From IMG/VR virus record IMGVR_UViG_3300025010_000005, positions 36,705 through 100,704 of that record: a stretch of 64,000 bases of DNA; one strand, written 5' to 3'. Position numbers and translations under genes: made by a program. The notes beneath the pieces were generated by a model that saw only the letters and a list, made by a program, of their open reading frames with translations, searched no databases and was not told the origin of the DNA. This document shows, piece by piece, positions 6,537-14,411 of this stretch; the stretch's first letter is position 1; each line of letters begins with the position of its first letter. Source of the stretch: a virus.

Positions 6537-6824
6537 TTAGTAATAATATGTTGCTATTTCTTTGAGTTTTACTTTGTTACACAAAAACTCATTTAGAAGG
6601 CTTTCTACATTTGTAAAAGGTTTATCAAGTCTATAAACAAACCATCCAATTTTTGCAACATATTTTTCATCTACATCTGGAACATGTCCAATAAGTTGAA
6701 TCAACTTTTTATTGATGCTTTTTGAATCGCATCCGACGTTAACCTCGTAACTGTCAAATGGATCTCCATCTTGTACAAACATTTCTTCGCGAAGTCTTTT
6801 GGTTTTATAAACAATTATCTTCAT
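6537..6824 (-). CDS. Hypothetical protein (95 aa)
   Basis: ATG 6824 follows GTATAGGAGGGTAT. Mixed alpha/beta product ending LNEFLCNKVKLKEIATYYY. No signature motif. It is a member of the same leftward operon, 8 bases downstream of the 6833-7078 gene. Confidence 0.6.
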   Translation of the reverse strand: MKIIVYKTKRLREEMFVQDGDPFDSYEVNVGCDSKSINKKLIQLIGHVPDVDEKYVAKIGWFVYRLDKPFTNVESLLNEFLCNKVKLKEIATYYY

Positions 6825-6832
6825 ATACCCTC

Positions 6833-7078
6833 CTATACATCAATTAAATTATCAAACTCTTTCGTAAGTCTATTTGGCGATCCACCATCTTCTATTACAC
6901 GCAAACATCTCCTTAAAGAATCAACATCAGAACCAGTATCATTGTCTATAAAAACTTTTATTGCTGCTGCTCTGTAAATCAATTGTGCTGGATATTGGCT
7001 ACAATAATTTCTACTAAATCCAAGAAATTCAAACATCTCTTTTTCTTTTTCAGAGTAATCGTATTTCCTTCCGTTCAT
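6833..7078 (-). CDS. Hypothetical helical protein (81 aa)
   Basis: ATG 7078 follows AATGAAAGGAAAACAAT. The product appears all-helical with an aromatic N-terminal motif (KYDYSEKEKEMFEFLGFSR). Its leader contains GACAAACGTTAAA, related to the inverted-repeat arm before the winged-helix gene at 3833, so it may be a target of that regulator. Confidence 0.55.
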   Translation of the reverse strand: MNGRKYDYSEKEKEMFEFLGFSRNYCSQYPAQLIYRAAAIKVFIDNDTGSDVDSLRRCLRVIEDGGSPNRLTKEFDNLIDV

Positions 7079-7179
7079 ATTGTTTTCCTTTCATTTAACG
7101 TTTGTCTAAAATTCAATAACGGCCTTATATATATCTTTAGGTACAAAGTGACGTGTAGATTGTATAGCGCCTTTATGAA

Positions 7180-7680
7180 TTACTGTCTAATAAATTCAAG
7201 ATAATCATTCCAAACGTTTAAAACATATACTTGCTTTTGTACAGCATAATTTACTGCGTTATATGTTCCTCCACCTATATCGCCATTCCATAAAGCCAAA
7301 AGGGTATCTCCTTCACCAACAAGTTCATCAACCATCCAGACATTTCGTTTCATCATCTTCCATGGATCATATCCAGGCCCACAAACATAATAAACCTCTT
7401 TTGATTCAGATAAAAGTTTTCTATATAATATCCTTGTTTTTTCTGGCCATACAGATTCTTGTCCTTTAAACGGAACCGCTGCAATAAATGGAATTTCCAA
7501 ACAAATTGCTGCATCTGCAAGAGCCATGTCCCAACCAAGAGCCATACCAGAGATTACTTCCGCTGGCTTTAATTTAGATAAAATACTTTGTGCAAAACAA
7601 ATTAACTTATCATATTCTTCTGTCTCTGGATACGCGTTGTTCAATTTGTTTGGTCTGTGACCTGTTCCTGCTAAAATCAT
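7180..7680 (-). CDS. SLOG-superfamily (YspA/DUF1273-like) nucleotide-binding protein
   Basis: The N-terminus ILAGTGHRPNKL and the later VISGMALGWDMALADAA and LLALWNGDIGGGTYNAVNYA segments are the hallmark glycines and GGT motif of the SLOG Rossmann-like fold (YspA/DprA-like). Such proteins bind nucleotides or nucleotide-derived ligands; in phages their substrate is unknown. The 166-residue length fits a single SLOG domain. Its ATG overlaps the stop of the upstream lipoprotein gene by four bases, and that gene in turn follows a HAD phosphatase gene, so the three are probably one translationally coupled set. Confidence 0.75.
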   Translation of the reverse strand: MILAGTGHRPNKLNNAYPETEEYDKLICFAQSILSKLKPAEVISGMALGWDMALADAAICLEIPFIAAVPFKGQESVWPEKTRILYRKLLSESKEVYYVCGPGYDPWKMMKRNVWMVDELVGEGDTLLALWNGDIGGGTYNAVNYAVQKQVYVLNVWNDYLEFIRQ

Positions 7681-7919
7681 TTGCCAAGTACCTCAACAAT
7701 AAGTTTTTTGAATTTAATTCGAATATATTCTCCTTGTTGTAACTCTGCATATAAATCATTTCCTGCCATTCCATATTTTTTTACATTATAAATCGTGCTA
7801 ACTGAATTAGATGTTACATTTAACCTATATTTTCCCTTTTCACACATATCAGAATTTTGTTCGGCCACGCTACACCCAAGCGAAAACAAGAACATTGCAC
7901 CAATAATTAATCTTTTCAT
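7677..7919 (-). CDS. Putative small lipoprotein (80 aa)
   Basis: ATG 7919 is preferred: AAAGGATGGTAAAT precedes it, whereas the earlier in-frame ATG at 7937 lies inside the upstream gene without a ribosome site. The N-terminus MKRLIIGAMFLFSLGCSVAE is a lipoprotein-type signal with a lipobox-like FSLGC, so the mature protein would be lipidated at Cys16. The rest is short and beta-rich. It may act in the envelope, for example in superinfection exclusion, but this is inference. Confidence 0.6.
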   Translation of the reverse strand: MKRLIIGAMFLFSLGCSVAEQNSDMCEKGKYRLNVTSNSVSTIYNVKKYGMAGNDLYAELQQGEYIRIKFKKLIVEVLGK

Positions 7920-7921
7920 AT

Positions 7922-8425
7922 TTACCATCCTTTGCATTGAAGTGTATAAATCCCGACTTTATTTAGTTCTTCAATATTTCTCTGGTTGTCATCAATCATA
8001 ACTGTCACACCGTAGTCCAGACAAACTTGAGCCTTCCATTTTGCCAACTTTAAGGAAAATTTTTCATCGTCAAGTTGTTTTAACTTTCCACTATCTCTCA
8101 ATTCATCAATATAATTGCTTCTTTCTGCCATAGATTTGAATAGTTGAGTTCCCCAATCTTCGTAGAAATGGCACGTTTTTTCGTCAATTCTTGCAAAAAG
8201 ATGAGGAAAAGTGCACATTTGAAGCAAATCATAGCAAGAATGGTCAATTTCGAGACTTTCTAGGTATTTAATGGTAATTAGTGTTTCAGAAACGGGTCTT
8301 GCGGTAATAACATTGACATAACCAATATCCATGTAAGATTTCATCATGTGTTTATAAAATTTCGGATTACGGTCGATTGTACCATCCAAATCAATACCAA
8401 GAACAAATATTTTCTCTTTATCCAT
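7922..8425 (-). CDS. HAD-superfamily phosphatase
   Basis: HAD motifs are visible in order: LGIDLDGTID (motif I nucleophile Asp and the DxDGT signature), VITARPVS (motif II Thr), a LAKWKAQ lysine (motif III) and VMIDDNQRN (motif IV acidic pair). The 167-residue protein lacks a large cap domain; a helical insertion lies about residues 75-125. Substrate could be a deoxynucleotide or nucleic-acid 3' phosphate, which I cannot decide. Its ATG overlaps the preceding stop (TAATG), indicating coupling. Confidence 0.75.
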   Translation of the reverse strand: MDKEKIFVLGIDLDGTIDRNPKFYKHMMKSYMDIGYVNVITARPVSETLITIKYLESLEIDHSCYDLLQMCTFPHLFARIDEKTCHFYEDWGTQLFKSMAERSNYIDELRDSGKLKQLDDEKFSLKLAKWKAQVCLDYGVTVMIDDNQRNIEELNKVGIYTLQCKGW

Positions 8426-8631
8426 TAATCTCTCCTGCCATATTGAATAAGTTTAAGAAATTGATTTAACCCCATTTCAAACTTCTCGTTATCCTTCTCA
8501 CTATATAAAATAACCGAGTTCGTTTCTTTTTCATATGAAAACACATGACAGTTTCCGTATATATTATGTTCGTCGTCGTCCTTAAATGAAACACTCATTC
8601 CTGGTGTTGGAAAATAAAGAATATTACTCAA
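8425..8631 (-). CDS. Hypothetical protein with TTG start (68 aa)
   Basis: I choose TTG 8629-8631 because AAAAGGAGAAAA lies immediately upstream; an ATG ten codons further upstream (8661) has no ribosome site and would overlap the divergent palindrome. The product is beta-rich (NILYFPTPGMSVSFKDDD) without a recognised motif. First gene of the coupled set with the HAD, lipoprotein and SLOG genes. Confidence 0.55.
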   Translation of the reverse strand: MSNILYFPTPGMSVSFKDDDEHNIYGNCHVFSYEKETNSVILYSEKDNEKFEMGLNQFLKLIQYGRRD

Positions 8632-8649
8632 TTTTTCTCCTTTTAAAAT

Positions 8650-8663
8650 AATTGTAAACAATT
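8650..8663. promoter_or_regulatory. Palindrome in divergent intergenic region
   Basis: AATTGT-AA-ACAATT lies between the divergent genes at 8631 (-) and 8680 (+). Its position is suitable for an operator of the HTH protein encoded at 8680. Confidence 0.3.
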
Positions 8664-8679
8664 TTGGAAAGGATTTTTT

Positions 8680-9000
8680 ATGTATCCAAGAAAAACATCT
8701 GATTTGGTAAAAACATATTCGCTTGATTCTAGAATCAGATTAGAAACCGGATTAAATTCTGGTTCACTTCACCTTTACTTTCTTATCAAGAAATATCAAT
8801 ATACTTACAATATCTCTTTGCGTCAATATTCTAAATTAATGGGAATATCATTAAGGGCTGTCGTGAGATTGATAAGACCACTTTATGCTTTGGGTTACAT
8901 CGAAGCAGAGTGTAAAGATCTTCAAACTTCCGGCAAACCAAATGTTATTAGCATTGTAAAGAATATTAGCCTTTCCGATTACGATGAAGATGGAAATTAA
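8680..9000 (+). CDS. Helix-turn-helix DNA-binding protein (106 aa)
   Basis: ATG 8680 follows GGAAAGGATTTTTT. The central part (about residues 42-80: YNISLRQYSKLMGISLRAVVRLIRPLYALGYI) is a clear winged helix-turn-helix, with the turn at MGISLRA and a following wing containing KPNVISIV. It is the only + strand gene in a leftward block and is divergent from the HAD/SLOG set, a position typical for a local transcriptional regulator. The targets are unknown. Confidence 0.65.
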   Translation: MYPRKTSDLVKTYSLDSRIRLETGLNSGSLHLYFLIKKYQYTYNISLRQYSKLMGISLRAVVRLIRPLYALGYIEAECKDLQTSGKPNVISIVKNISLSDYDEDGN

Positions 9001-9233
9001 TTTCTTCGCTTTTCAATTAGATATTTAATGAAGTTAGTATATTCTGGTTGGAAACTAAGTTTGTACCAAGTTAACTCACAATCTTCGACAACATCCAAAA
9101 TTGCCATATCTTCGTATTCAGACTTTTTATGCATTTTGACGTACACTTTACTAGAAAATTCTTTCAAAAGTTGCATAAGGAAAAGTTTTTCATAGTCATT
9201 GCGGATTTCAACATAGTCTGTTAGATCGTTCAT
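8997..9233 (-). CDS. Hypothetical protein (78 aa)
   Basis: ATG 9233 lies behind AGAAAGGAAATGAATT. Acidic 78-residue product with a mixed fold and no recognised motif. It converges on the HTH gene with a 4-base overlap. A sigma70-like promoter lies just upstream (9247-9275). Confidence 0.55.
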   Translation of the reverse strand: MNDLTDYVEIRNDYEKLFLMQLLKEFSSKVYVKMHKKSEYEDMAILDVVEDCELTWYKLSFQPEYTNFIKYLIEKRRN

Positions 9234-9246
9234 AATTCATTTCCTT

Positions 9247-9275
9247 TCTATATTTGTACTACATTTAATTTTCAA
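9247..9275 (-). promoter_or_regulatory. Sigma70-like leftward promoter
   Basis: On the - strand TTGAAA (9275-9270), 17 bp, TATAGA (9252-9247), 14 bases before the 9233 start. Confidence 0.4.
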
Positions 9276-9287
9276 GGTTCTATTTAA

Positions 9288-9304
9288 AGTAAAATAATAT
9301 TAGA
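9288..9304 (+). promoter_or_regulatory. Candidate phage late promoter before protease gene
   Basis: AGTAAAATAATATTAGA matches the recurrent late motif TGTAWARTAATNNNTGA at most positions and lies 47 bases before the prohead protease ATG. Confidence 0.5.
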
Positions 9305-9351
9305 TAGAATTTATTTTTGCAAAAAACTCATCAAATGTTATGGAGAGATAA

Positions 9352-10599
9352 ATGACAAATGAGCCATTTAAGTTAACCATCCCGATTACACGAGCGTATA
9401 AAAAAGATGGCAAGATGATGATTGACGGGGTTGCCTCTTCAACCGCTCTTGATACCTATGATACCATATTTGCGCGTAGTTGTCAAGAGAATTTTAGTAT
9501 TCTTATCAACGAGTCAAGTGAATCAGATGACCCTATTCAACTAGAAGCCGAGCATAAAGGCGACGAAGAGCCGATGAATATCCTTGGCCCTATTCAAAGT
9601 GCATGCGTAACTCCAGATGATGAATTATTTATTGTTGGCCGCTTAGATGAAAAGAACCCTAAAGCGGTGTTTTACTATGATTTGTTAACAAATCCAGATC
9701 CAAAACTTGGTAGACCTAGAATGCTTGGCCTATCAATTAATGGTGTTGTCGAAGAGGCTCACTGGGAGTATCGTGAAGATTTACAAAGAAACATTCGAGT
9801 CTTCGATAAAGTCAAATTGCTTAAAGTTGGTATTGTACGTTATCCAAGTAATCCAAATACATATTTGGAAAAAATGATTAGAAGCGTTGATTGGGACGCA
9901 ATTGAGAAAAAGGAGATCGAGTTAATGTCTGATAATATCGAAACTGCTGTTGTGGAGGAAACTGTTGATGTTGAAATTCGTTCTGATGAAGTTGTCTCCG
10001 ATTCAACCGATTCAACCGTTACAGAAACCGAAACCAGTGAAGAAGTAGAACGTGCTTGTAATTGTGATCCCGAAAAAGATTGTACCTGTAATAAAGAAGA
10101 AGTTATTGAAGAAGAACGTGCAATGGATACCAGCGATGTTGCAGTTCAAACAGAAGATGTTGAAGAAACTTGTGATGAACAACGATCTGAAGAAGTTGTA
10201 GAGACAGTTGAAGAAGAAGTTGTTCGTGAAGATAATATCGAAAAAATGGCTGAAATTATGGCAAAGATGATTTGTGAACTTAAAGACGAACTTACTCGCT
10301 CAATTGACGAACTCAAATCTAAAGTGGAAATTATTGAATCTGAAAAATCAGAATTGGTTGAGAGAGTTGCTGTTCTGGAAACCGAAAAGGTTGAATTAGT
10401 AACAAGAATGGCTGTTATGGAAAAAACTCCCACAACTTCTCCTGGCGCTCAATTGGTTGGAAATGTTGTTCGTGCAGAAAAAAGACCTGCTAAGGGTTCA
10501 CAAGCAGAATATGAATTACTTCTTCGCGAAGCAGAGGCTAAAGGCGATAAAGAAACAGTTAAGAAATTAATGATTCTTAATCTATTTAAAACCACCTAG
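9352..10599 (+). CDS. HK97-type prohead protease fused to acidic scaffold-like region
   Basis: Residues 1-190 resemble HK97-family (S78) prohead proteases: a beta-rich core with EAEHKGDEEP carrying the likely catalytic His and a LGLSINGVV segment carrying the likely catalytic Ser. These proteases trim the capsid precursor and scaffold during maturation. The remaining 220 residues are highly acidic, with a Cys cluster (ACNCDPEKDCTCN) and a long coiled coil (KMICELKDELTRSIDELK onward), the expected composition of a scaffolding domain. It ends with a terminator at 10611. It is the first gene of the late + strand block, upstream of the capsid gene. Confidence 0.8.
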   Translation: MTNEPFKLTIPITRAYKKDGKMMIDGVASSTALDTYDTIFARSCQENFSILINESSESDDPIQLEAEHKGDEEPMNILGPIQSACVTPDDELFIVGRLDEKNPKAVFYYDLLTNPDPKLGRPRMLGLSINGVVEEAHWEYREDLQRNIRVFDKVKLLKVGIVRYPSNPNTYLEKMIRSVDWDAIEKKEIELMSDNIETAVVEETVDVEIRSDEVVSDSTDSTVTETETSEEVERACNCDPEKDCTCNKEEVIEEERAMDTSDVAVQTEDVEETCDEQRSEEVVETVEEEVVREDNIEKMAEIMAKMICELKDELTRSIDELKSKVEIIESEKSELVERVAVLETEKVELVTRMAVMEKTPTTSPGAQLVGNVVRAEKRPAKGSQAEYELLLREAEAKGDKETVKKLMILNLFKTT

Positions 10600-10610
10600 A
10601 TTGTTGTTAT

Positions 10611-10636
10611 GAGCGGACTTTATGTCCGCTCTTTTT
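10611..10636 (+). terminator. Intrinsic terminator after protease gene
   Basis: GAGCGGAC-5 bases-GTCCGCTC followed by five T residues. Confidence 0.8.
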
Positions 10637-10638
10637 GA

Positions 10639-10655
10639 TGTAAAATAATAGTATG
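10639..10655 (+). promoter_or_regulatory. Candidate phage late promoter
   Basis: TGTAAAATAATAGTATG, a copy of the recurrent motif with the terminal TGA shifted by one base, immediately after the terminator. Confidence 0.5.
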
Positions 10656-10757
10656 ACTATGGATAGGATGGAGTAATTAACCGTCCGACAAGAGCCTCCC
10701 TACTCTTCCATCTGTCTTTTTTTTATAGGGATTTTTGAAAGACATGGGGAGACAAAT

Positions 10758-11642
10758 ATGCCTATTAAATTTACTACCGAATATTTTAAAAATTTTGTTG
10801 AAAATAAATATCCGGGATATAGCATTATTGACGAATATAAAGGTGTTATTACAGAGATTAATTTTATCCACAACGAGTGTGGAACAATTTTTCTTAAAAA
10901 ACCTCATAGTGCGATCAACAGAAATTGTTTTTGTCCTGTATGTTGTAAAAACACTATATTTGAAAAAGATTTATTTACAAAATGGCTTAAAAAAAATAGA
11001 CCTGATTTTGAGTTTATATCTGAATATACTGATAAAATTCGTAGAGTTGTTTTAAAACATAATTGCGGAAATTTACTAGATGTTAGTTATGGCTCATTTA
11101 GAAGCGGAAAGGGTTGTCCAAAATGTAACGGTGGTGTTAGAAAAACTCACGAAGAATTTACAAAATGGATGCATGAAAATAGAAGCGATTATAAGGTTGT
11201 TGGTGTTTATAAAAACTCATCAACAAAAATTGAAGTCGTTCATGAACAATGTAAAAAATCTTGGTTTGTTTTGCCAGGGGATTTAATTCAATTTGTAAAT
11301 TGTCCTCATTGTCACATAAGTAAAGGCGAACAAGAAGTAGAAAAATATTTAATTAAAAATAATATAAAATATGAGAGAGAATTTAAATTCAAAGATTGTA
11401 AAAACATAAAAGAATTAAAATTTGATTTTTTGGTAAAATATAACGATGAAAATATTTTAATAGAATATCAGGGAATTCAACATTATGAACCAGTAAAACT
11501 TTTTGGTGGAATTAAAAAATTTGAAGCAAGTAAAAAAAGAGATTTAATAAAAAAAGAATATTGCGAACAAAATAATATAAAATTGATTTGTATAAAATAT
11601 AACGAATGTATTAGTAATAAATTAAATAAAGAATTTAATTAA
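10758..11642 (+). CDS. Putative free-standing homing endonuclease (zinc repeats plus Vsr-like nuclease)
   Basis: ATG 10758 follows GGGGAGACAAAT. Residues 1-190 hold repeated zinc-binding modules (HNECGT...CFCPVCC, HNCGN...CPKCNGG, HEQCKK...CPHCHIS). The C-terminal domain (about 195-294) contains KFDFLVKYNDENILIEYQGI followed by QHYEPV, the acidic and QxxHY pattern of PD-(D/E)XK/Vsr-like nucleases found in phage homing enzymes. It is inserted between prohead protease and major capsid genes and is markedly AT-rich. It probably promotes its own spread; cleavage site unknown. Confidence 0.7.
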   Translation: MPIKFTTEYFKNFVENKYPGYSIIDEYKGVITEINFIHNECGTIFLKKPHSAINRNCFCPVCCKNTIFEKDLFTKWLKKNRPDFEFISEYTDKIRRVVLKHNCGNLLDVSYGSFRSGKGCPKCNGGVRKTHEEFTKWMHENRSDYKVVGVYKNSSTKIEVVHEQCKKSWFVLPGDLIQFVNCPHCHISKGEQEVEKYLIKNNIKYEREFKFKDCKNIKELKFDFLVKYNDENILIEYQGIQHYEPVKLFGGIKKFEASKKRDLIKKEYCEQNNIKLICIKYNECISNKLNKEFN

Positions 11643-11772
11643 AATAATATACGTGTTAATCTTTTATTGAATTTCCACTTGAAAAAGTTTTGCGATTCAA
11701 TGTAAGCATAAATTAACATGAGATATGTAGTAGAAGTTTATTATTATTTTTTCTTACGAAAGGAAAAAACAA

Positions 11773-12690
11773 ATGTCTGATAAGTACGAACTAATTTTAA
11801 GAGCGCTCAACACAAGCGCAACAGCTTTACAACCTGAAGATCTTTCCAGATTAATGGAACTTATTACTCCCCGTGATGTTCCAATGTTTTCTCGCCTTGC
11901 TCGTTCCAAAGCAACCGGCCTTCTTCACGAGTGGGTAGAATCTTCATTAACAGCATCTTTCACCGCTGGTGCATATGCTGATGGTGGAATCCCTGCTGGT
12001 CATGATAACACCCACGTTCGTAAAGACAACAAGGTTATGTCTGTTGGTCGTATCGCTTCTGCTACCAACCTAATGCGTGCAGTTGACACCATCGGTGCTT
12101 CTGATGCATTGGCTCTTGAACTAGAAGAAAAAATGGTTGACATTATGCGCGTTATTGAATATTACATCTTCAATGGCGACCGCGACAACACAAGCCCCCA
12201 AGAGATGGACGGCCTTCTAAACATTATCACAACTGGTAATGGCGCTACAGAAATTGATGGCGTTTCTGGTTATCTAACTGAGGCCGTACTTCAGTCTGCT
12301 CTAGTTGGTTGTTATAACAATGGTGGTTCCCCTAACATCATCGTTGCTCGTCCAGAAGTTGCTCAACGTATTGCCAATTTCACAGACGATAAGATTCGTT
12401 TCAACGGTGCTGGTGGTGGTGCTGGTGGTGTTGGAGCCGAAGGTCTTCGTTACCTTAACCCATTTGGCCCTTCCCTAGATGTTATTCCTGTTCGTAGTTC
12501 TTTCCTACCTTCCGGTAATGTTCTAGTCCTAGACTCAAGCAAGATTAAGTTGGCCTTCCTTTCTAACCTAATCGAAATCCTTCCTCTTGCTATTACCACA
12601 GACGCCGAGAGCAAACTACTTAAGGCTTATCTAACTCTAGAATGTCGCGCAGTTGCTCATCACGCTCTTATCAAGAACGTTGCTGATTAA
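11773..12690 (+). CDS. Major capsid protein (HK97 fold)
   Basis: This 305-residue protein follows the prohead protease and precedes connector genes, and its sequence has HK97-fold features: an N-terminal arm, a spine helix region (SDALALELEEKMVDIMRVIEY), a glycine-rich loop (FNGAGGGAGGVGAEG), and a C-terminal P-domain/A-domain alternation with a conserved LFLSNLIEILPLA-like strand (KIKLAFLSNLIEILPL). Its codon use is the most biased in the block (frequent C-ending codons), as expected for a very highly expressed gene. Start ATG 11773 follows GAAAGGAAAAAACAA. A perfect terminator follows. Confidence 0.88.
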   Translation: MSDKYELILRALNTSATALQPEDLSRLMELITPRDVPMFSRLARSKATGLLHEWVESSLTASFTAGAYADGGIPAGHDNTHVRKDNKVMSVGRIASATNLMRAVDTIGASDALALELEEKMVDIMRVIEYYIFNGDRDNTSPQEMDGLLNIITTGNGATEIDGVSGYLTEAVLQSALVGCYNNGGSPNIIVARPEVAQRIANFTDDKIRFNGAGGGAGGVGAEGLRYLNPFGPSLDVIPVRSSFLPSGNVLVLDSSKIKLAFLSNLIEILPLAITTDAESKLLKAYLTLECRAVAHHALIKNVAD

Positions 12691-12706
12691 GACTAGATTA
12701 AACTTT

Positions 12707-12737
12707 GAAGCCCCTCGAAAGAGGGGCTTCTTTTTTT
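12707..12737 (+). terminator. Strong intrinsic terminator after capsid gene
   Basis: GAAGCCCCTC-GAAA-GAGGGGCTTC, a perfect 10-bp stem with a GAAA tetraloop, then seven T residues. Confidence 0.9.
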
Positions 12738-12740
12738 GTT

Positions 12741-12757
12741 TGTAAAGTAATTTGTGA
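12741..12757 (+). promoter_or_regulatory. Candidate phage late promoter for connector genes
   Basis: TGTAAAGTAATTTGTGA, a full match to the recurrent motif, 29 bases before the next ATG and directly after the capsid terminator. Confidence 0.6.
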
Positions 12758-12785
12758 GTTTAACTTAAAATAAAAAGGAGTAAAA

Positions 12786-13397
12786 ATGTACATTACTTAC
12801 GAAGAATTTATTAATTCTCCTTATGGTGCAGAATATAATCCTGTATCTGGGTCTATTTTTGAAACAAGTGGAAATGTTGTAGACTTTCTTGAAAGTGTTT
12901 CTTCTATTATTGATTTATATTGTGGAAGAACTTTTGACATTGTTTTATATGAAGAAACTAAATATGGATTAAGTGGAAAATCAATTTTCTTAGACAATAT
13001 TCCTGTAACTGGAATTGTTTCTATTGAATGGTCAACTGGATTTGGCTCTTCTGGTGTGGTTTCACCCACTTCATATTTATTGCTTAAACCAGAAGGTAGA
13101 ATCATTTCTCAATTAAGTTTAAAGCAAGATTTTCTATATACAATCAAATATCACGCCGGATTTTCTGTAATTCCAGATCCAATTAGATACGCAACATTGG
13201 TTCTTGCAAAAACACTTACTCAATCTCTTGAATCTGGATCTCTTGGAATTCCTGATGGTGGAACACTTACATCATTCAAGTTTGGTAAGTTTGCAGAAGA
13301 GTATGCAAACTCTCAACAAAAATATACAGATTACGCCGAGGCGATACCGCCAACTGTCTGCGCCATCCTTAAAAAATATAGATATATGAAGGCATAA
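12786..13397 (+). CDS. Head-tail connector (adaptor) protein
   Basis: The 203-residue product lies directly after the major capsid gene. Its composition (N-terminal helix, VVDFLESVSSIIDLYCGRTF, then beta segments with SIFLDNIPVTGIVSI, then a terminal helix around residue 150) is the pattern of gp6/gp15-type adaptors that join portal and neck. ATG 12786 follows AAAAAGGAGTAAAA. The assignment rests mainly on position and the predicted fold pattern. Confidence 0.6.
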   Translation: MYITYEEFINSPYGAEYNPVSGSIFETSGNVVDFLESVSSIIDLYCGRTFDIVLYEETKYGLSGKSIFLDNIPVTGIVSIEWSTGFGSSGVVSPTSYLLLKPEGRIISQLSLKQDFLYTIKYHAGFSVIPDPIRYATLVLAKTLTQSLESGSLGIPDGGTLTSFKFGKFAEEYANSQQKYTDYAEAIPPTVCAILKKYRYMKA

Positions 13398-13399
13398 TT

Positions 13400-13792
13400 A
13401 TGAATCCATATTCGTTAAGATCAAAACTACACAAAAGAGTAATGGAAAATCTTGGTATTGCCACAAAAATTCTTAGAGCAAAAGAAGTTGCAAAAGATTT
13501 ATATGGCGAACCAATTGAAACTCCATGGCCTTTTGATGAATATATTTTAAAGATTGTTATTGATTCTGAAAAAATTGATCAAAAAAATTCATCAGTTGGT
13601 TCTGGCGCAGATCCCAAAAAAGAATATATTTATTTTTATTGCGATGGTGATTTTGATATTCGTGTTGGTGATAAATTAGTTTATCCTGCAAATTCTACAA
13701 GTCAATGGTTTGTTGATTTCATTGAACCTGTTGTACTTCGTGGAGTTCCTATTATTTGTGAAGTCAAGGCATATAAAGATGATCGATATTAA
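13400..13792 (+). CDS. Head closure / neck protein
   Basis: This 130-residue, beta-rich protein (YIYFYCDGDFDIRVGDKLVY, then EPVVLRGVPIICEVKAY) has the size and gene position of gp16/Stopper-type head closure proteins. ATG 13400 comes two bases after the previous stop. It overlaps the next gene by 14 bases. No catalytic motif; assigned by synteny. Confidence 0.5.
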   Translation: MNPYSLRSKLHKRVMENLGIATKILRAKEVAKDLYGEPIETPWPFDEYILKIVIDSEKIDQKNSSVGSGADPKKEYIYFYCDGDFDIRVGDKLVYPANSTSQWFVDFIEPVVLRGVPIICEVKAYKDDRY

Positions 13793-14411
13793 AGTAATTC
13801 CAAAAACGAGTAATAAAGATTTGCCTCATTTTATTCTTTTACTAAAAGACATTGATTTAAATATGCCAAGAATTGTTAAACTAGTTCTTCGTGAGATCGC
13901 AAGAGCTTCTGTTAGAAAAGCACAATCTTATATTCGCGGAACAAGAAAACCAAAACCTTTCTCTGGTGGCCCAGGAGGTTCTATACCTTGGACTCCATTA
14001 TATAATATTGGCCCCAAAATGGGTGAATCAACAATGTTATGGAACAAAACTTCTCGTAAATCCAAAACAGGTAGTTCTCATCCATTATCTGATGAAGGTG
14101 GTTTGGAAAAGTCATTAAAGTTTTGGGATTTAAAATATGGGACTCATAGTGCGTCTGTAAAAGTTGGTATTTTGGATTCACATTATGCAAAAGTCGGCCT
14201 TAAGCAGGAATATGGTGGATCTAACCCATTAAAAGGACATAAAAGAATTCCTTCAAGACCTTTTCTTTTTCCAGCAATTATGGATGTTAAAAACGATCCA
14301 AGATTGAAATCAAAAATAAAAAATAGAATTACTAGAATGTTAGAGGCATCAAGACAAACTGGTGCTATAAAAATATCAGAAGATATGTTTGAAGGTATAG
14401 GTGAAGAATAA
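13779..14411 (+). CDS. Neck / tail completion protein (HK97 gp10-like)
   Basis: I place the start at ATG 13779, inside the end of the preceding gene; the frame continues upstream but only through that gene. The 210-residue protein has a basic N-terminal helical region (LVLREIARASVRKAQSYIRG) and the C-terminal IPSRPFLFPAI motif followed by a helix, typical of HK97 gp10-like tail completion or virion morphogenesis proteins. It joins neck to tail. Confidence 0.65.
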   Translation: MIDIKVIPKTSNKDLPHFILLLKDIDLNMPRIVKLVLREIARASVRKAQSYIRGTRKPKPFSGGPGGSIPWTPLYNIGPKMGESTMLWNKTSRKSKTGSSHPLSDEGGLEKSLKFWDLKYGTHSASVKVGILDSHYAKVGLKQEYGGSNPLKGHKRIPSRPFLFPAIMDVKNDPRLKSKIKNRITRMLEASRQTGAIKISEDMFEGIGEE

